64,000 bases of DNA from Bifidobacterium olomucense (GCF_012932375.1 NZ_JAAIIG010000008.1:1-64000), one strand, 5' to 3'. Counted from the stretch's first letter, positions 9,541-18,683 are shown. Made by a program: numbers and translations. The notes: generated by a model not told the origin, from the sequence alone.

Positions 9541-9552
9541 CACAACGTTGTG
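9541..9552. promoter_or_regulatory. Perfect 12-bp palindrome upstream of the lysozyme-like gene
   Basis: CACAACGTTGTG reads the same on both strands and lies about 46 bases upstream of the ATG at 9495, a usual place for an operator. The binding factor is unknown. The rest of 9496-9676 shows no gene. Confidence 0.35.
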
Positions 9553-9676
9553 TACACGAATTCCTTACACACATCACACCCTATGATAGACCGTGAAATA
9601 GACGGCAAAGAGCGGGCAGATGACGCGCCGAAAAAGTGCCGAAAAGTCAGCGGATATCGGCGAAAACGCCGGATAA

Positions 9677-10033
9677 TCAGGCGGCCGTTCCGTTTGCGGC
9701 GCTCAGATCGAGAGCTTTGGCCTGAGCGATCAGATCATCCAGATCGGAAGCCTGCAATGCTCCAGCCTGCTGAAAGACCACCTGACCCTGCTTGACGATC
9801 ATCAGCGTAGGCACAGCCTGAATGCCGGCGGCCTGAGCCAGATCCTGATTCGCGTCGATATCCACCTTCGTGAACGCGATGTCCGCGTTCTCCGGTTTAT
9901 CGGAAGCGGCTTCGAAAATCGGGCCGAACGCGCGGCACGGGCCGCACCAAGTAGCCCAGAAATCCACAAACACGATATCGTGATCAGTGACGATTTTCTC
10001 GAAATCAGCAGACGTGATGGCAGTGGTGGCCAT
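9677..10033 (-). CDS. trxA: Thioredoxin
   Basis: A 118-residue thioredoxin with the redox-active WCGPC (Cys30 and Cys33) after the strand VFVDFWAT, and the cis-proline segment VPTLMIVKQGQVV. It reduces disulfides of cytoplasmic proteins. No signal peptide or membrane segment is present, so it is the cytoplasmic form. AGGAGAG precedes the ATG at 10033. No thioredoxin reductase gene lies in this window. The upstream interval to the divergent Nudix gene, about 140 bases, would carry both promoters. Confidence 0.95.
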   Translation of the reverse strand: MATTAITSADFEKIVTDHDIVFVDFWATWCGPCRAFGPIFEAASDKPENADIAFTKVDIDANQDLAQAAGIQAVPTLMIVKQGQVVFQQAGALQASDLDDLIAQAKALDLSAANGTAA

Positions 10034-10161
10034 GGTTCTCTCCTTGCAGTAGACAATCTCCAGTAAACGATCTTCCTATCGGATGCACACCAGCTTTCCA
10101 GCACCACCCAACATTTGCCCAGATTTCGCTGGAAGGTGACACAGGAAACGCATTCACGCGC

Positions 10162-10167
10162 GATAAT
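10162..10167 (+). promoter_or_regulatory. -10 hexamer GATAAT, leaderless start
   Basis: GATAAT is followed by exactly 7 bases and the ATG at 10175. No Shine-Dalgarno sequence lies between. Confidence 0.55.
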
Positions 10168-10174
10168 GGGACAC

Positions 10175-10807
10175 ATGCCAGTCATGAATGATGAAGTGCC
10201 CGACGAGGGCGATTTCGACGCCGACCGCAAGCGCGGGGAATTCGACAACATCACGCCCGAGGACTTCATCCACGGCGGTGGGGCCGGGCACGGCAACCCG
10301 CCGGGATGGCTTGGACCTGCGGACATCAACCGGGCGCGCCATCAGATGCCGATCGCTTACGTGGAGATCGTGCCGGTGCGCACCGATGAGCTGGGCCGCA
10401 TCGCCCAAGTGGGATCGCTGCTGCGAGTGTCGGACGACGGATCCATAGAGCGCACCTTGATTACCGGGCGCGTACTGTTCCACGAGACGTTGCGCGAGGC
10501 CATCGCCCGCAATATCGCCAAGGATCTGGGCGACATCGCATTGCCGCTGCTGCCGGCCTCGCTCCACCCGTTCACCGTGGCTGAATTCTTCCCCACGCCG
10601 GGATTGAGCGAATATTACGATCCGCGCCAGCACGCCATCGCACTGTGCTACGTGGTGGCCATCGGCGGCGACTGCAAGCCGCAGGATGAGACATTGGACG
10701 TGGAATGGGTGGCCCCTCGAAGCGACATGATGGAGACTTTCATCAACCAGATGAGCAACGGCCACGATCGTATTGTGCGGCAGGCGCTGGCCTGGGCGGG
10801 TATCTGA
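10175..10807 (+). CDS. DUF4916-type Nudix hydrolase-like protein
   Basis: About 210 residues. It resembles the actinobacterial DUF4916/Nudix group: LARIAQVGSLLRV-type strands (here RIAQVGSLLRVSDDG), TGRVLFHETLREAIARNIAKDLG in the Nudix-helix region, then PLLPASLHPFTVAEFFPTPG. The helix has fewer conserved acidic residues than a standard Nudix box (GX5EX7REUXEEXGU), so catalytic activity is uncertain. I place the start at the ATG 10175, directly downstream of a GATAAT box. In-frame alternatives at 10115 and 10166 lie within or before that hexamer. It is divergent from trxA. The substrate is unknown. Confidence 0.75.
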   Translation: MPVMNDEVPDEGDFDADRKRGEFDNITPEDFIHGGGAGHGNPPGWLGPADINRARHQMPIAYVEIVPVRTDELGRIAQVGSLLRVSDDGSIERTLITGRVLFHETLREAIARNIAKDLGDIALPLLPASLHPFTVAEFFPTPGLSEYYDPRQHAIALCYVVAIGGDCKPQDETLDVEWVAPRSDMMETFINQMSNGHDRIVRQALAWAGI

Positions 10808-10897
10808 AGTAGATGTCGAGATATCCGATTGCGAGCTGATACGTCGTGTATCGAGCTCGCATCAGGTTCGTGTCGGCCTCATACCAGAAGTGGCAAG

Positions 10898-10949
10898 AGA
10901 CATACGCAAAAGACGTATGCAAGGGACATGCGCAAAAGACATACGCAAA
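10898..10949 (+). repeat. Four contiguous 13-bp tandem repeats in a 5' leader
   Basis: AGACATACGCAAA, AGACGTATGCAAG, GGACATGCGCAAA and AGACATACGCAAA abut without gaps and end 31 bases before the ATG of the downstream hydrolase. The first and fourth copies are identical. The block could be an operator array or a transcript-level element. Confidence 0.8.
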
Positions 10950-10980
10950 CAATGGTCTTCGATCTTCAAGGAGATGGAGC

Positions 10981-11826
10981 ATGGCAATCGAATTGGCCAA
11001 TCATATCTATCGTGACGGCGAGGGCATGCCGGTGGTGCTGATGAACGCCTATCCGGTGGACCATCGCATGTGGGACGTCTGCGCGAAAGCGCTCGCCGAC
11101 TTTTCCGATCTGGACGACGTGCCGCCTTTCCCGATCTGGGCCCCGGATATGGCTGGTTCGGGTGCCTCGCCGGTCCCGAGCGATGCCGACAGCGGCCCTC
11201 GACTGGCGAATGGCGCCTACAGCGAGGCGTTGGACCGTCTGGCCAAGGCCTACGTGGACTTGGTGAAGGCCGCCGGGTATAGCAAGGCCATTTGGGTCGG
11301 GCTTTCGATGGGAGGCTACGTGGCGATGGATATCCAGCGCCTGTTCCCCGATGCCGTGGGCGGACTGGCCCTGTGCGATACGATGGCCGCATCGGACGGC
11401 GTGGGCGGCGAAGCGCGACTCACCATGGCGAACGCCGCCGAACAGACCCAATCCGTAGAACCGGTGATGCATTTCGCACAGCCGGCCGAAGGGGACTCCA
11501 CGGTGAAGCGCACGCCGGCGTTCATCGAAACGATGAGCCGGTGGATCAGTGAGCAGAATCCCGCTGGCTTGGCTTGGCGACAGCGTATGACCTACGGCAG
11601 GCCGGAGTTGGGCGATGTGCCTGGCACGATTGACGTGCCGACCGTGGTGGTTTCCGGCGAAAACGATCCCACCAGCAATCCGAGCGTCATGAAACCGCTG
11701 TCGGAGCGCATCGCCGGTGCTGAGTTCGTGGCCATCCCGGATTGCGGGCATTTCAGCGCAGTAGAACACCCGGACACGGTGGCGCGGGCGTTGCTTGCTT
11801 TGGTGCGGCGCGTGCAGGAACGCTAA
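10981..11826 (+). CDS. Alpha/beta-fold hydrolase
   Basis: A 281-residue alpha/beta hydrolase. It shows the early strand-turn VVLMNAYPVDHRMWD (oxyanion region), WAPDMAGSGAS, the nucleophile elbow GLSMGGY with Ser as nucleophile, the acid-bearing strand VVVSGENDPTSN, and the catalytic His in DCGHFSAVEHP. The substrate cannot be told; such proteins are esterases, lactonases or C-C hydrolases. AAGGAG lies eight bases before the ATG at 10981; a longer frame upstream would read through the 13-bp repeats and is rejected. nudC begins 52 bases downstream with its own ribosome site, so the two may be co-transcribed. Confidence 0.88.
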   Translation: MAIELANHIYRDGEGMPVVLMNAYPVDHRMWDVCAKALADFSDLDDVPPFPIWAPDMAGSGASPVPSDADSGPRLANGAYSEALDRLAKAYVDLVKAAGYSKAIWVGLSMGGYVAMDIQRLFPDAVGGLALCDTMAASDGVGGEARLTMANAAEQTQSVEPVMHFAQPAEGDSTVKRTPAFIETMSRWISEQNPAGLAWRQRMTYGRPELGDVPGTIDVPTVVVSGENDPTSNPSVMKPLSERIAGAEFVAIPDCGHFSAVEHPDTVARALLALVRRVQER

Positions 11827-11878
11827 CGACGCTGACGAGACTGACGAAATCGCTGACGAAATCAAGGAGTGCTCTGAT

Positions 11879-12970
11879 ATGGCAGCCGATATTCATTTCT
11901 CACCGCTGGCGCTGACCCGAGCGTTGCCGTTTCTGCCGTTGGCTCAGGGCGACATCGATTATCAGGTCGATCGTCGTATCGAGCCGAATCTCATCGAGAA
12001 CCTGCTCGCAGATCCGAACACCAAAGTGGTGCTGACGCGGGGCGGGCGTATCGCGGTGCCGCGCGGCCAAGGCGATCTGGTGGATTACGAAAACGTCAAA
12101 ATGCGGCTGGCCACGCTGCCGGGAGCATATGTGAGCGCTGAGCTGAGGCGTTACCCCGAAGTGGTGGCGATGTTCCTGGGCGCGTATGCGGGAGCGCGTG
12201 GTGCGTCCGTAGTCGCGGTGGATATCACGCGTGTATCGCAAACCGATGCCGCTGCTGCTGCAGGTGCCGACGACGCGTTCGACGAAACCGTGAGTCTGCC
12301 CGGGGAAGTGCCGTCCGCAAAGCCGACGTTGCTGCAACAGGCCGTCACCCGTTTCGACTGGGTTGATCTTCGTGGATTCGCGCCGCACGCCAGCGCTCGT
12401 GAAGCCGGTCAGGCCACCAGCGCCATCACGCTGAGCATCTGGCATTCACGGCAGCGATTCTGCCCCACGTGCGGTTCCCCGGTACGCCCTGCGTTGGGCG
12501 GCTGGGCTCAGCGTTGCACGAACGAAGCGGACGGCAATCGAATACTGTTCCCGCGCGTGGAGCCCGCGGTAATCACCGCCATCGTGGACGGCCGCGACCG
12601 TCTGCTGCTGCAACACAACGCCGCATGGAAAGACCCGAAACTGTATTCGGTGTCCGCCGGATTCGTGGAAGCGGGGGAGAACCTCGAACACGCTTGCCGT
12701 CGTGAGGCCATGGAGGAGACCGGCATCCAGTTGGGCGAGGTGAGATATCTCGGCTCCCAGCCGTGGCCGTTCCCGGCTTCGCTGATGATGGCGTTCAAGG
12801 CGCATGCGGTCACCACCGATATACAGGTGGATGGGGAGGAGACGATGATCGCCCGTTGGGTGACGCGCGACGAATACACCGCCGAACTGGTCTCCGGCCG
12901 TATGGTGGCACCGGGACGCGCCACCATCGCCCGCTATATGATCGAAGAGTGGCTCGGCCGCGAGCTCTAG
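11879..12970 (+). CDS. nudC: NAD+ diphosphatase / NAD-RNA decapping-type Nudix hydrolase
   Basis: A 363-residue NudC-family enzyme that cleaves NAD(H) to NMN and AMP; family members also remove NAD caps from RNA. After an N-terminal domain of about 190 residues comes a zinc-ribbon region (FCPTCGSP...RC), then the Nudix box (GFVEAGEN...REAMEETGI), then the NudC-specific SQPWPFPAS. The second zinc-binding pair has only one Cys (CTNE where E. coli has CSHC), so zinc binding may be altered or lost. AAGGAG precedes the ATG at 11879; an upstream extension to 11795 overlaps the hydrolase gene and lacks conserved sequence. Confidence 0.92.
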   Translation: MAADIHFSPLALTRALPFLPLAQGDIDYQVDRRIEPNLIENLLADPNTKVVLTRGGRIAVPRGQGDLVDYENVKMRLATLPGAYVSAELRRYPEVVAMFLGAYAGARGASVVAVDITRVSQTDAAAAAGADDAFDETVSLPGEVPSAKPTLLQQAVTRFDWVDLRGFAPHASAREAGQATSAITLSIWHSRQRFCPTCGSPVRPALGGWAQRCTNEADGNRILFPRVEPAVITAIVDGRDRLLLQHNAAWKDPKLYSVSAGFVEAGENLEHACRREAMEETGIQLGEVRYLGSQPWPFPASLMMAFKAHAVTTDIQVDGEETMIARWVTRDEYTAELVSGRMVAPGRATIARYMIEEWLGREL

Positions 12971-12999
12971 CCGCAAGCCCGGCGGAGCTTTGACGGTGT

Positions 13000-13005
13000 T
13001 AGTCT
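13000..13005 (+). promoter_or_regulatory. -10 hexamer TAGTCT, leaderless start of gcvH
   Basis: TAGTCT is followed by 7 bases (GGTGCGT) and the ATG at 13013. A GTG at 13007 lies between the hexamer and the expected transcription start and is less likely to be used. Confidence 0.55.
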
Positions 13006-13012
13006 GGTGCGT

Positions 13013-13417
13013 ATGAACGAAAACGACAACGAACAGCCGCTGAACCTCGATATCCCCGACCACCTCGAATACTCCGAAGAGCATGCGTGGGTGGACCGTT
13101 CCGTCGATCCTGCCATCGTAGGCATCACCGAATACGCCGCCGATCAGCTCGGCGAGCTGGTATTCGTGGACTTGCCCGAACCCGGTTCCCGCGTGGAGGC
13201 CGGCGATGAGATTGTGGAACTGGAATCCTCCAAGGCCGTCCAGCCGCTGATCAGCCCGGTGGCCGGCACCGTCAAGTATGTGAACCGTGATGTGGCGGAC
13301 GATCCGTCCGTCATCAACGGCGATCCGTACGGCGAGGGATGGATCGTGAAGATCGAGCTTGACGATGACGAGCCGGATCTGCTGAGCGCCGAGGAGTACG
13401 CCAAGATCGTTCGTTGA
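13013..13417 (+). CDS. gcvH: Glycine cleavage H-like lipoyl carrier protein
   Basis: A 134-residue H protein. It has the N-terminal YSEEHAWV, the loop GELVFVDLPEPG, the lipoyl site ELESSKAV with modified Lys74, and PYGEGWIVKIE near the end, all as in GcvH. The H protein carries the lipoyl arm between the P, T and L proteins of the glycine cleavage system, or serves as a lipoyl donor or relay. None of the P, T or L genes is in this window. A lipoate ligase gene lies 5.6 kb downstream. The gene is monocistronic, with its own promoter box and a strong hairpin after it. Confidence 0.93.
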   Translation: MNENDNEQPLNLDIPDHLEYSEEHAWVDRSVDPAIVGITEYAADQLGELVFVDLPEPGSRVEAGDEIVELESSKAVQPLISPVAGTVKYVNRDVADDPSVINGDPYGEGWIVKIELDDDEPDLLSAEEYAKIVR

Positions 13418-13441
13418 GCATGCGCTGATCATGTGTGATTT

Positions 13442-13480
13442 CCGGGATTCCCCTGAGGGCTCTTCTCAGGGGAATCCCGG
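13442..13480 (+). terminator. Strong hairpin after gcvH
   Basis: Perfect 16-bp arms CCGGGATTCCCCTGAG (13442-13457) and CTCAGGGGAATCCCGG (13465-13480) with a 7-base loop. No T run follows, so termination may be weak or Rho-assisted. Confidence 0.65.
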
Positions 13481-13513
13481 GGTATCGGCGACTGTTTCAT
13501 AACACGTATGGCT

Positions 13514-13519
13514 TATATT
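13514..13519 (+). promoter_or_regulatory. -10 hexamer TATATT, leaderless start
   Basis: TATATT plus 7 bases leads exactly to the ATG at 13527. Confidence 0.55.
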
Positions 13520-13526
13520 GGTGACT

Positions 13527-14861
13527 ATGAGAAGCCCACGTGAGGATTTTGAAGCAGCTGGCAAGCATCTGCCCTGGCATGACGCGGCGCATCGTGCGGC
13601 GCTTGCCAATGCCACCGGTGTCGAAGGTGCTGTGGCTGGCAACGTGGCCGGCAATGACGCCAACGTTGGCAACAGCCTTGATGACATGCCCACGGTGCCC
13701 ATCCCCGCGCGCAAAGCCGTCACCACATTCGATAATCCCTCCAAACGTGAGCGCATCGAAGTCAAGCCCCCGCTGACCAGATTGACACGTCGCGTGATCA
13801 CCAACGTATTCGGAGTCTGGTCGCGTATCTCCACGCAGGTGGTACGCCAGTGGGGCTGGTACCCGCGTGTGGAACCGTACGTGGGGTATGGCACCGGCGA
13901 TTACTCTCGGCTGATCTGCCGCACGGTATATGCACCCGAACATGCGCAGTCCGGTGTGCTCAGCCGCGGCATCCGCGGGATGCTGGCCGTACCCGCGCCG
14001 CGTACGCATGTGCAAGCCAGCATTGACGGCATGCCGCTGAACACCATGCAGATCGGCACTTCCGAAGTGTACGACAAAGTGGATCGTACGCTGGACCGCA
14101 GCGGCGAATACGCTATTTCAGATTCGGCCGGATACCTCGATCTGGTGGCGCAGCATCGTCTGACGCCCGGCATCCATCAGGTGTCGTATGGGGTGAGCCG
14201 CCGCAAGCCGGTGAGTGCCAATCTGTACACCATTCCCGCCAGCGCCAAGGTGGGCATCATCTCCGATGTGGACGACACCATCATGATCACCCAGGCGCCG
14301 GTGCTCTGGAAAGCGGCCTACAACCTGCTGTTCCTCAACCCCAAGAAGAAAGCTTCGGTGCCGGGCATGAGCGTGCTGTTCACGCGCATCGCCGACCTGT
14401 TCCCCGGCGCACCGTTCTTCTACCTATCCACCTCGCCGTGGAATGTGGAAAGCTCGATTCGGCATTTCATCACCGATCACGGCTTCCCTGAAGGGCCGCT
14501 GCTGCTGCGTGACCTTGATCCCCGGCCCAAAACGTTCGTACCGTCCGGTCCGCAGCACAAGCTGGAGTTCGCCGAACAGTTGATGGCCGACTTCCCGGAC
14601 ATGAAATTCATTCTCGTGGGTGACGATGGACAGAAAGATCCGACGACGTACGCCACCATCGCACGTCGCTACCCGGGTCGTGTGTTGGCGATAGCGATTC
14701 GTCAGCTGAGTCCGAAAGAATCCACCGGCATCGCTTCGGTGGCAGGTGTGACCGCCACCCAGCCGATTCCGGTAACCGATGTGCCGGTGTTCACCGGGAC
14801 CACCGGGTCGAATCTGCTGAAAACCATGCTGCCGTACCTGAAAGCCCATCTGGGGCAGTGA
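13527..14861 (+). CDS. App1-type (DUF2183) phosphatase, putative phosphatidate phosphatase
   Basis: A 444-residue protein of the App1/DUF2183 family, HAD-like phosphatases first characterised as phosphatidate phosphatase in yeast. The catalytic DxDxT motif is complete (SDVDDTI; Asp247, Asp249, Thr251). Later conserved blocks are FFYLSTSPWNVE, RDLDPRPKTF and ILVGDDGQKDP, the last with the distal acidic pair. The first 240 residues form the family's variable beta-rich N-terminal part. No signal peptide or membrane helix is visible, so it would act on lipid or sugar phosphates from the cytoplasmic side. The ATG at 13527 follows a TATATT box; an earlier in-frame TTG lies inside that box. Confidence 0.85.
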   Translation: MRSPREDFEAAGKHLPWHDAAHRAALANATGVEGAVAGNVAGNDANVGNSLDDMPTVPIPARKAVTTFDNPSKRERIEVKPPLTRLTRRVITNVFGVWSRISTQVVRQWGWYPRVEPYVGYGTGDYSRLICRTVYAPEHAQSGVLSRGIRGMLAVPAPRTHVQASIDGMPLNTMQIGTSEVYDKVDRTLDRSGEYAISDSAGYLDLVAQHRLTPGIHQVSYGVSRRKPVSANLYTIPASAKVGIISDVDDTIMITQAPVLWKAAYNLLFLNPKKKASVPGMSVLFTRIADLFPGAPFFYLSTSPWNVESSIRHFITDHGFPEGPLLLRDLDPRPKTFVPSGPQHKLEFAEQLMADFPDMKFILVGDDGQKDPTTYATIARRYPGRVLAIAIRQLSPKESTGIASVAGVTATQPIPVTDVPVFTGTTGSNLLKTMLPYLKAHLGQ

Positions 14862-14892
14862 TGTTGCGTTCGGCGACGTTTCGGGGCGGGCC

Positions 14893-14898
14893 TATAAT
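14893..14898 (+). promoter_or_regulatory. -10 hexamer TATAAT, leaderless start
   Basis: A consensus TATAAT stands 8 bases before the ATG at 14907. Confidence 0.65.
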
Positions 14899-14906
14899 CG
14901 CCTGTT

Positions 14907-17468
14907 ATGACTGAGCCGAACAACAACGCGGCGGCCGCGATGCCGCCTTATGCCAAGCGCGAGCCGAAACGTCGAGAGTTTCACGGGGATGTGTTCTTCG
15001 ACGACTACGAATGGATGCGCGACAAGGAATCGCCAGAGGTACGCGACTATGTGGCGGCACAGAACCGCTACTGCGAACAGCGTATGGTACATCTGGCGGG
15101 ATTCCGCAGCACACTGTTTGAAGAGCTGAAATCGCACGTGGAGGAGACGGACATGTCCGTGCCCACACGCATCAACGATTACTGGTATTTCACTCGCACC
15201 CAGCAGGGCAAACAGTACGGTGTGCAGTGTCGCATGCCGGTGCGCGGCGAAGACGATTGGGATCCGCCTGAAGTGGACCCCAAAGGCGAGCCTGGCTCCA
15301 TGCCCGGTGAACAAGTGGTGTTCGACGCGAACGCAGAAGCGGAAGGCCATGATTTCTTCCGACTCGGCGGCATCGATTTGAGCCGTGACGGACGTTGGAT
15401 GCTCTACGGTGTGGATGTCAGCGGTGACGAACGCTACGATTACCGCATTCGCGACCTTGCCGCTCGTAACGAGGACGGTTCGCCAGTGGAGTTGCCTGAA
15501 CAGTTCAACGGCATCGGCGGGGCATGCTTCACCCCGGACGGCCAGTGGGTGTTCTGGGTGGAAATCGATGATTCCTGGCGTCCGTTCGCCATCTGGCGTC
15601 ATCGGGTGGGTACTTCGGTCGAATCGGACGTGTGTGTGTATCGAGAGGCCGACGAACGATTCTGGGCCGGTGTGGGCATCAGCTTCGATGAGCGCAACAT
15701 TGTGATCGGTACGGGCTCCAAAACCACCACCGAGGTGCTGATGCTGCCGACTGCCACGCCGGAAGGGGAGTTCTCCGCCTTCATTCCGCGTCAGGACGGC
15801 GTCGAATACGATGTGAGCTTCGCATGTTTTGAAGGCGCGGGAGAAGATGGCTCCGACATTCCGCTCGCCGTGGTGTACCACAACGCCAATAATCCGAACT
15901 TTGAAATCGACGTGATCGATATGCGTCGGCATGAGCCCCCATACCGTTTGGGAGAAGGCGTGTGCGTGGCGGCGGGTTCGCCGTATGGTTGTGAGCACGG
16001 CGAGATTGATAAGCCGATTACCGAGGCGTATTACAATCCCGTCAATCCGGCGATTCTGGAAGGTGCCCACGGTCTGGGCATCGAAGGGATCGCCTTGCAT
16101 CGTCATTTCGTGACGCTGAGCTACCGGTCCGACGGCCAGCCGCATGTGGCATATATGCCCAAGGACGCCGCAGCCGCCGATTTCTTGGCCGGCCGTCCGT
16201 GGCGGTTCCGTGAGCTGCTGCCGCCGCCTTTGGACAATGATTGGGATATGGTGGCCGCCGAACGAGACGATGAGACCGGCGATCATGGTGAATGGTTGTG
16301 GACCGAGGACGCCAAGGTACCCGAGGCATCTGCGTCTGATGTGAACGGAGCCGGCGCCGTGGACCACACCTCATCGTCCGACGGGGCAAGCGATGACCAT
16401 CTGCCCGGCGAAACCCGGCGACTGTACAGCATCGGCACCGGCGGCAATCCTTCGTACGATGCCCCACGCATGCGGTACTCGTTCTCCAGCTACACGCGTC
16501 CCGGTGAGCTGCATGAAATCGACCCCGCCACCGGACAGGATACGCTGCTCAAGCGGGCCACTGTGCTCGGCGGATTCGATCCGCGCGACTATATGGAACG
16601 TCGCGTGTGGATCACCGCGCGCGACGGTGAACGCATCCCCGTGTCTCTGGTATGGCACCGTGACTGTCCGGCACAGGATGCGCCGATGTTCATCACCGGC
16701 TACGGTGCCTACGAAATCTCTTCCGACCCTGGTTTCTCGGTCTCCAGACTGAGCATGCTCGATCGTGGCGTGCTGTATGCCGTGCCGCATATCCGCGGCG
16801 GTGGTGAGATGGGACGTGCTTGGTATGAGCAGGGGCGTCGACTCAACAAGAAGCATTCGTTCGAGGACTTCGTGGACGCCACGTGTGCGCTGCAGCGTGC
16901 ACGTCTGGCAGACCCCCGCCGCACTGTGGCCAATGGCGGATCGGCCGGTGGCCTGCTGATGGGCGCGGTGGCCAATATGGCTCCCGAATGCTATGCGGGC
17001 ATTGAGGCCGATGTGCCGTTCGTGGATGCGCTGACCTCGATTCTCGACCCGGATTTGCCGTTGACCGTCACCGAATGGGACGAGTGGGGAGACCCGCTGC
17101 ATGACCCCGATGTGTACCGATATATGAAATCGTATACGCCGTATGAGAACGCGCCGTCGGGGGCCGATGCCGGTGCAGAGGCGGCCGGTGAGAACGTGGG
17201 CGGTACTGATGTGGACAGTACTGAAGGGGTGCCGACTCTGGCAGCCCATTTCCCGAAGATCTTCATCACCACCTCGATGAACGATACGCGCGTGCTGTAT
17301 GTCGAGCCGTTGAAATGGCTGGCGCGCCTGCAGTCCGCCGGTGTGGACGCGGTGGCGAAAATCGAGGTCGAAGCTGGTCATGGCGGTATTTCCGGGCGTT
17401 ACAAGCAGTGGGAGGAAGTCTCCTATGAAAACGCTTGGTGCATGGCGGTGATGCATATCACGCGCTAG
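14907..17468 (+). CDS. ptrB: S9 family oligopeptidase (oligopeptidase B-like)
   Basis: An 853-residue serine peptidase of the prolyl oligopeptidase family, expected to cut short peptides after basic residues in the cytoplasm. An N-terminal beta-propeller starts near residue 40. The C-terminal alpha/beta-hydrolase domain has NGGSAGGLLMG (nucleophile about Ser679), SMNDTRVLYVEPLKW (catalytic Asp) and EAGHGGISGRY (catalytic His). It is longer than the usual 690-720 residues because of two low-complexity insertions, near residues 470-490 (Ser/Asp/Gly-rich) and 752-770 (Ala/Gly-rich). The assignment to PtrB rather than prolyl oligopeptidase rests on overall look and is moderately sure. It is monocistronic, with no close neighbour on its strand. 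Confidence 0.88.
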   Translation: MTEPNNNAAAAMPPYAKREPKRREFHGDVFFDDYEWMRDKESPEVRDYVAAQNRYCEQRMVHLAGFRSTLFEELKSHVEETDMSVPTRINDYWYFTRTQQGKQYGVQCRMPVRGEDDWDPPEVDPKGEPGSMPGEQVVFDANAEAEGHDFFRLGGIDLSRDGRWMLYGVDVSGDERYDYRIRDLAARNEDGSPVELPEQFNGIGGACFTPDGQWVFWVEIDDSWRPFAIWRHRVGTSVESDVCVYREADERFWAGVGISFDERNIVIGTGSKTTTEVLMLPTATPEGEFSAFIPRQDGVEYDVSFACFEGAGEDGSDIPLAVVYHNANNPNFEIDVIDMRRHEPPYRLGEGVCVAAGSPYGCEHGEIDKPITEAYYNPVNPAILEGAHGLGIEGIALHRHFVTLSYRSDGQPHVAYMPKDAAAADFLAGRPWRFRELLPPPLDNDWDMVAAERDDETGDHGEWLWTEDAKVPEASASDVNGAGAVDHTSSSDGASDDHLPGETRRLYSIGTGGNPSYDAPRMRYSFSSYTRPGELHEIDPATGQDTLLKRATVLGGFDPRDYMERRVWITARDGERIPVSLVWHRDCPAQDAPMFITGYGAYEISSDPGFSVSRLSMLDRGVLYAVPHIRGGGEMGRAWYEQGRRLNKKHSFEDFVDATCALQRARLADPRRTVANGGSAGGLLMGAVANMAPECYAGIEADVPFVDALTSILDPDLPLTVTEWDEWGDPLHDPDVYRYMKSYTPYENAPSGADAGAEAAGENVGGTDVDSTEGVPTLAAHFPKIFITTSMNDTRVLYVEPLKWLARLQSAGVDAVAKIEVEAGHGGISGRYKQWEEVSYENAWCMAVMHITR

Positions 17469-17651
17469 GCGTGGCCGTTTGCTGAAGAGGTTGCGTTGGT
17501 TTGCCGCGTTGATTCGGGCGTGATTGGCTGGTCGACGTGGCAAACTGAACGCCATACGAAACGCCATACGAGTTGTCATGGCATATGTGCATGTCCACGT
17601 GCTGAGCGGAATATTCCCGGCGCGTGGTGGGCCGACTAGGCTCCTGATGCT

Positions 17652-18683
17652 ATGGCAAAGACATATAAAATCGCCGTGATTCCCGGCGACGGCATTGGCA
17701 AGGAAGTCACGCCCTGGGCACAAAAGGCTTTGGAAAAGGCCGCTGAAGGCGTGGCCGATTTCGAGTACGAGCATTTCGATCTGGGTGCCGAGCGTTATCT
17801 GCGCGACGGTGCGATCCTGCCCGAAGATGAGGAGGAGCGTATCAAGCGCAACGATGCGATTCTGCTCGGTGCCGTGGGCGATCCACGCATCAAGGCCGGC
17901 ATTCTGGAGCGCGGTCTGCTCCTGAAGCTTCGCTTCGATCTTGACCAGTACGTGAACCTGCGCCCCTCCAAGCTGTACAAGGGCGTCACGTCCCCGCTCG
18001 CCAATCCGGGCGACATCGACTTCGTGGTGGTGCGCGAAGGCACCGAAGGCCTCTACTGCGGTGCCGGCGGTGCAGTCCGTCGCGGTACTCCGAACGAAGT
18101 GGCCACCGAGGTCTCCATCAACACCGCATACGGTGTGGAGCGCGTGGTGCGTTACGCATTCAAGCTGGCCATGAAGCGCAAGAAGCACGTGACCTTGGTG
18201 CACAAGAAGAACGTGCTCGTCAACGCCGGTGACATGTGGCAGCGCATTGTGGACGAGGTCGCTGAGGAATACCCGGAGGTCTCCCACGACTACCTGCACA
18301 TCGACGCGACGACCATCTTCCTGGTCTCCGATCCGTCTCGTTTTGACGTGATCCTGACGGACAACCTCTTCGGCGACATCATCACCGATGAGGCCGGTGC
18401 CGTGGTCGGCGGCGTGGGTTACTCCGCCTCCGGCTGCATCAATGCCTCCGACGAATACCCGTCCATGTTCGAGCCGATCCACGGCTCCGCACCGGACATC
18501 GCCGGTCAGAACAAGGCCAACCCGACCGCCGCAATCCTCTCCGCCGCAATGCTGCTGGAACATCTCGGTTTCGACGATGCGGCCAAGAAGATTCACCAGG
18601 CTGTCGAAGCGGACATCGAGGAGCTCGGCTCCACCGTCCGTTCCACCGATCAGGTCGGTCAGGACATTCTGAACCGTATGTGA
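17652..18683 (+). CDS. leuB: 3-isopropylmalate dehydrogenase
   Basis: A 343-residue enzyme of leucine biosynthesis that oxidises and decarboxylates 3-isopropylmalate with NAD. The conserved opening [13 protein letters not shown], the substrate-binding [12 protein letters not shown], the nucleotide/metal block [13 protein letters not shown] and [18 protein letters not shown] identify the isocitrate/isopropylmalate dehydrogenase fold; length favours LeuB. No other leu gene is in the window, so the pathway genes are dispersed. A possible -10 TAGGCT (17637-17642) lies nine bases ahead of the ATG. The gap 17469-17651 holds only a small direct repeat (ACGCCATACGA twice, near 17549-17572) and no gene. 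Confidence 0.94.
   Translation: MAKTYKIAVIPGDGIGKEVTPWAQKALEKAAEGVADFEYEHFDLGAERYLRDGAILPEDEEERIKRNDAILLGAVGDPRIKAGILERGLLLKLRFDLDQYVNLRPSKLYKGVTSPLANPGDIDFVVVREGTEGLYCGAGGAVRRGTPNEVATEVSINTAYGVERVVRYAFKLAMKRKKHVTLVHKKNVLVNAGDMWQRIVDEVAEEYPEVSHDYLHIDATTIFLVSDPSRFDVILTDNLFGDIITDEAGAVVGGVGYSASGCINASDEYPSMFEPIHGSAPDIAGQNKANPTAAILSAAMLLEHLGFDDAAKKIHQAVEADIEELGSTVRSTDQVGQDILNRM

Noticed and set aside
10846..10980. An N-terminal extension of the alpha/beta hydrolase
   Set aside because: It would translate the 13-bp repeats into a low-complexity segment, while a clear AAGGAG site serves the ATG at 10981.
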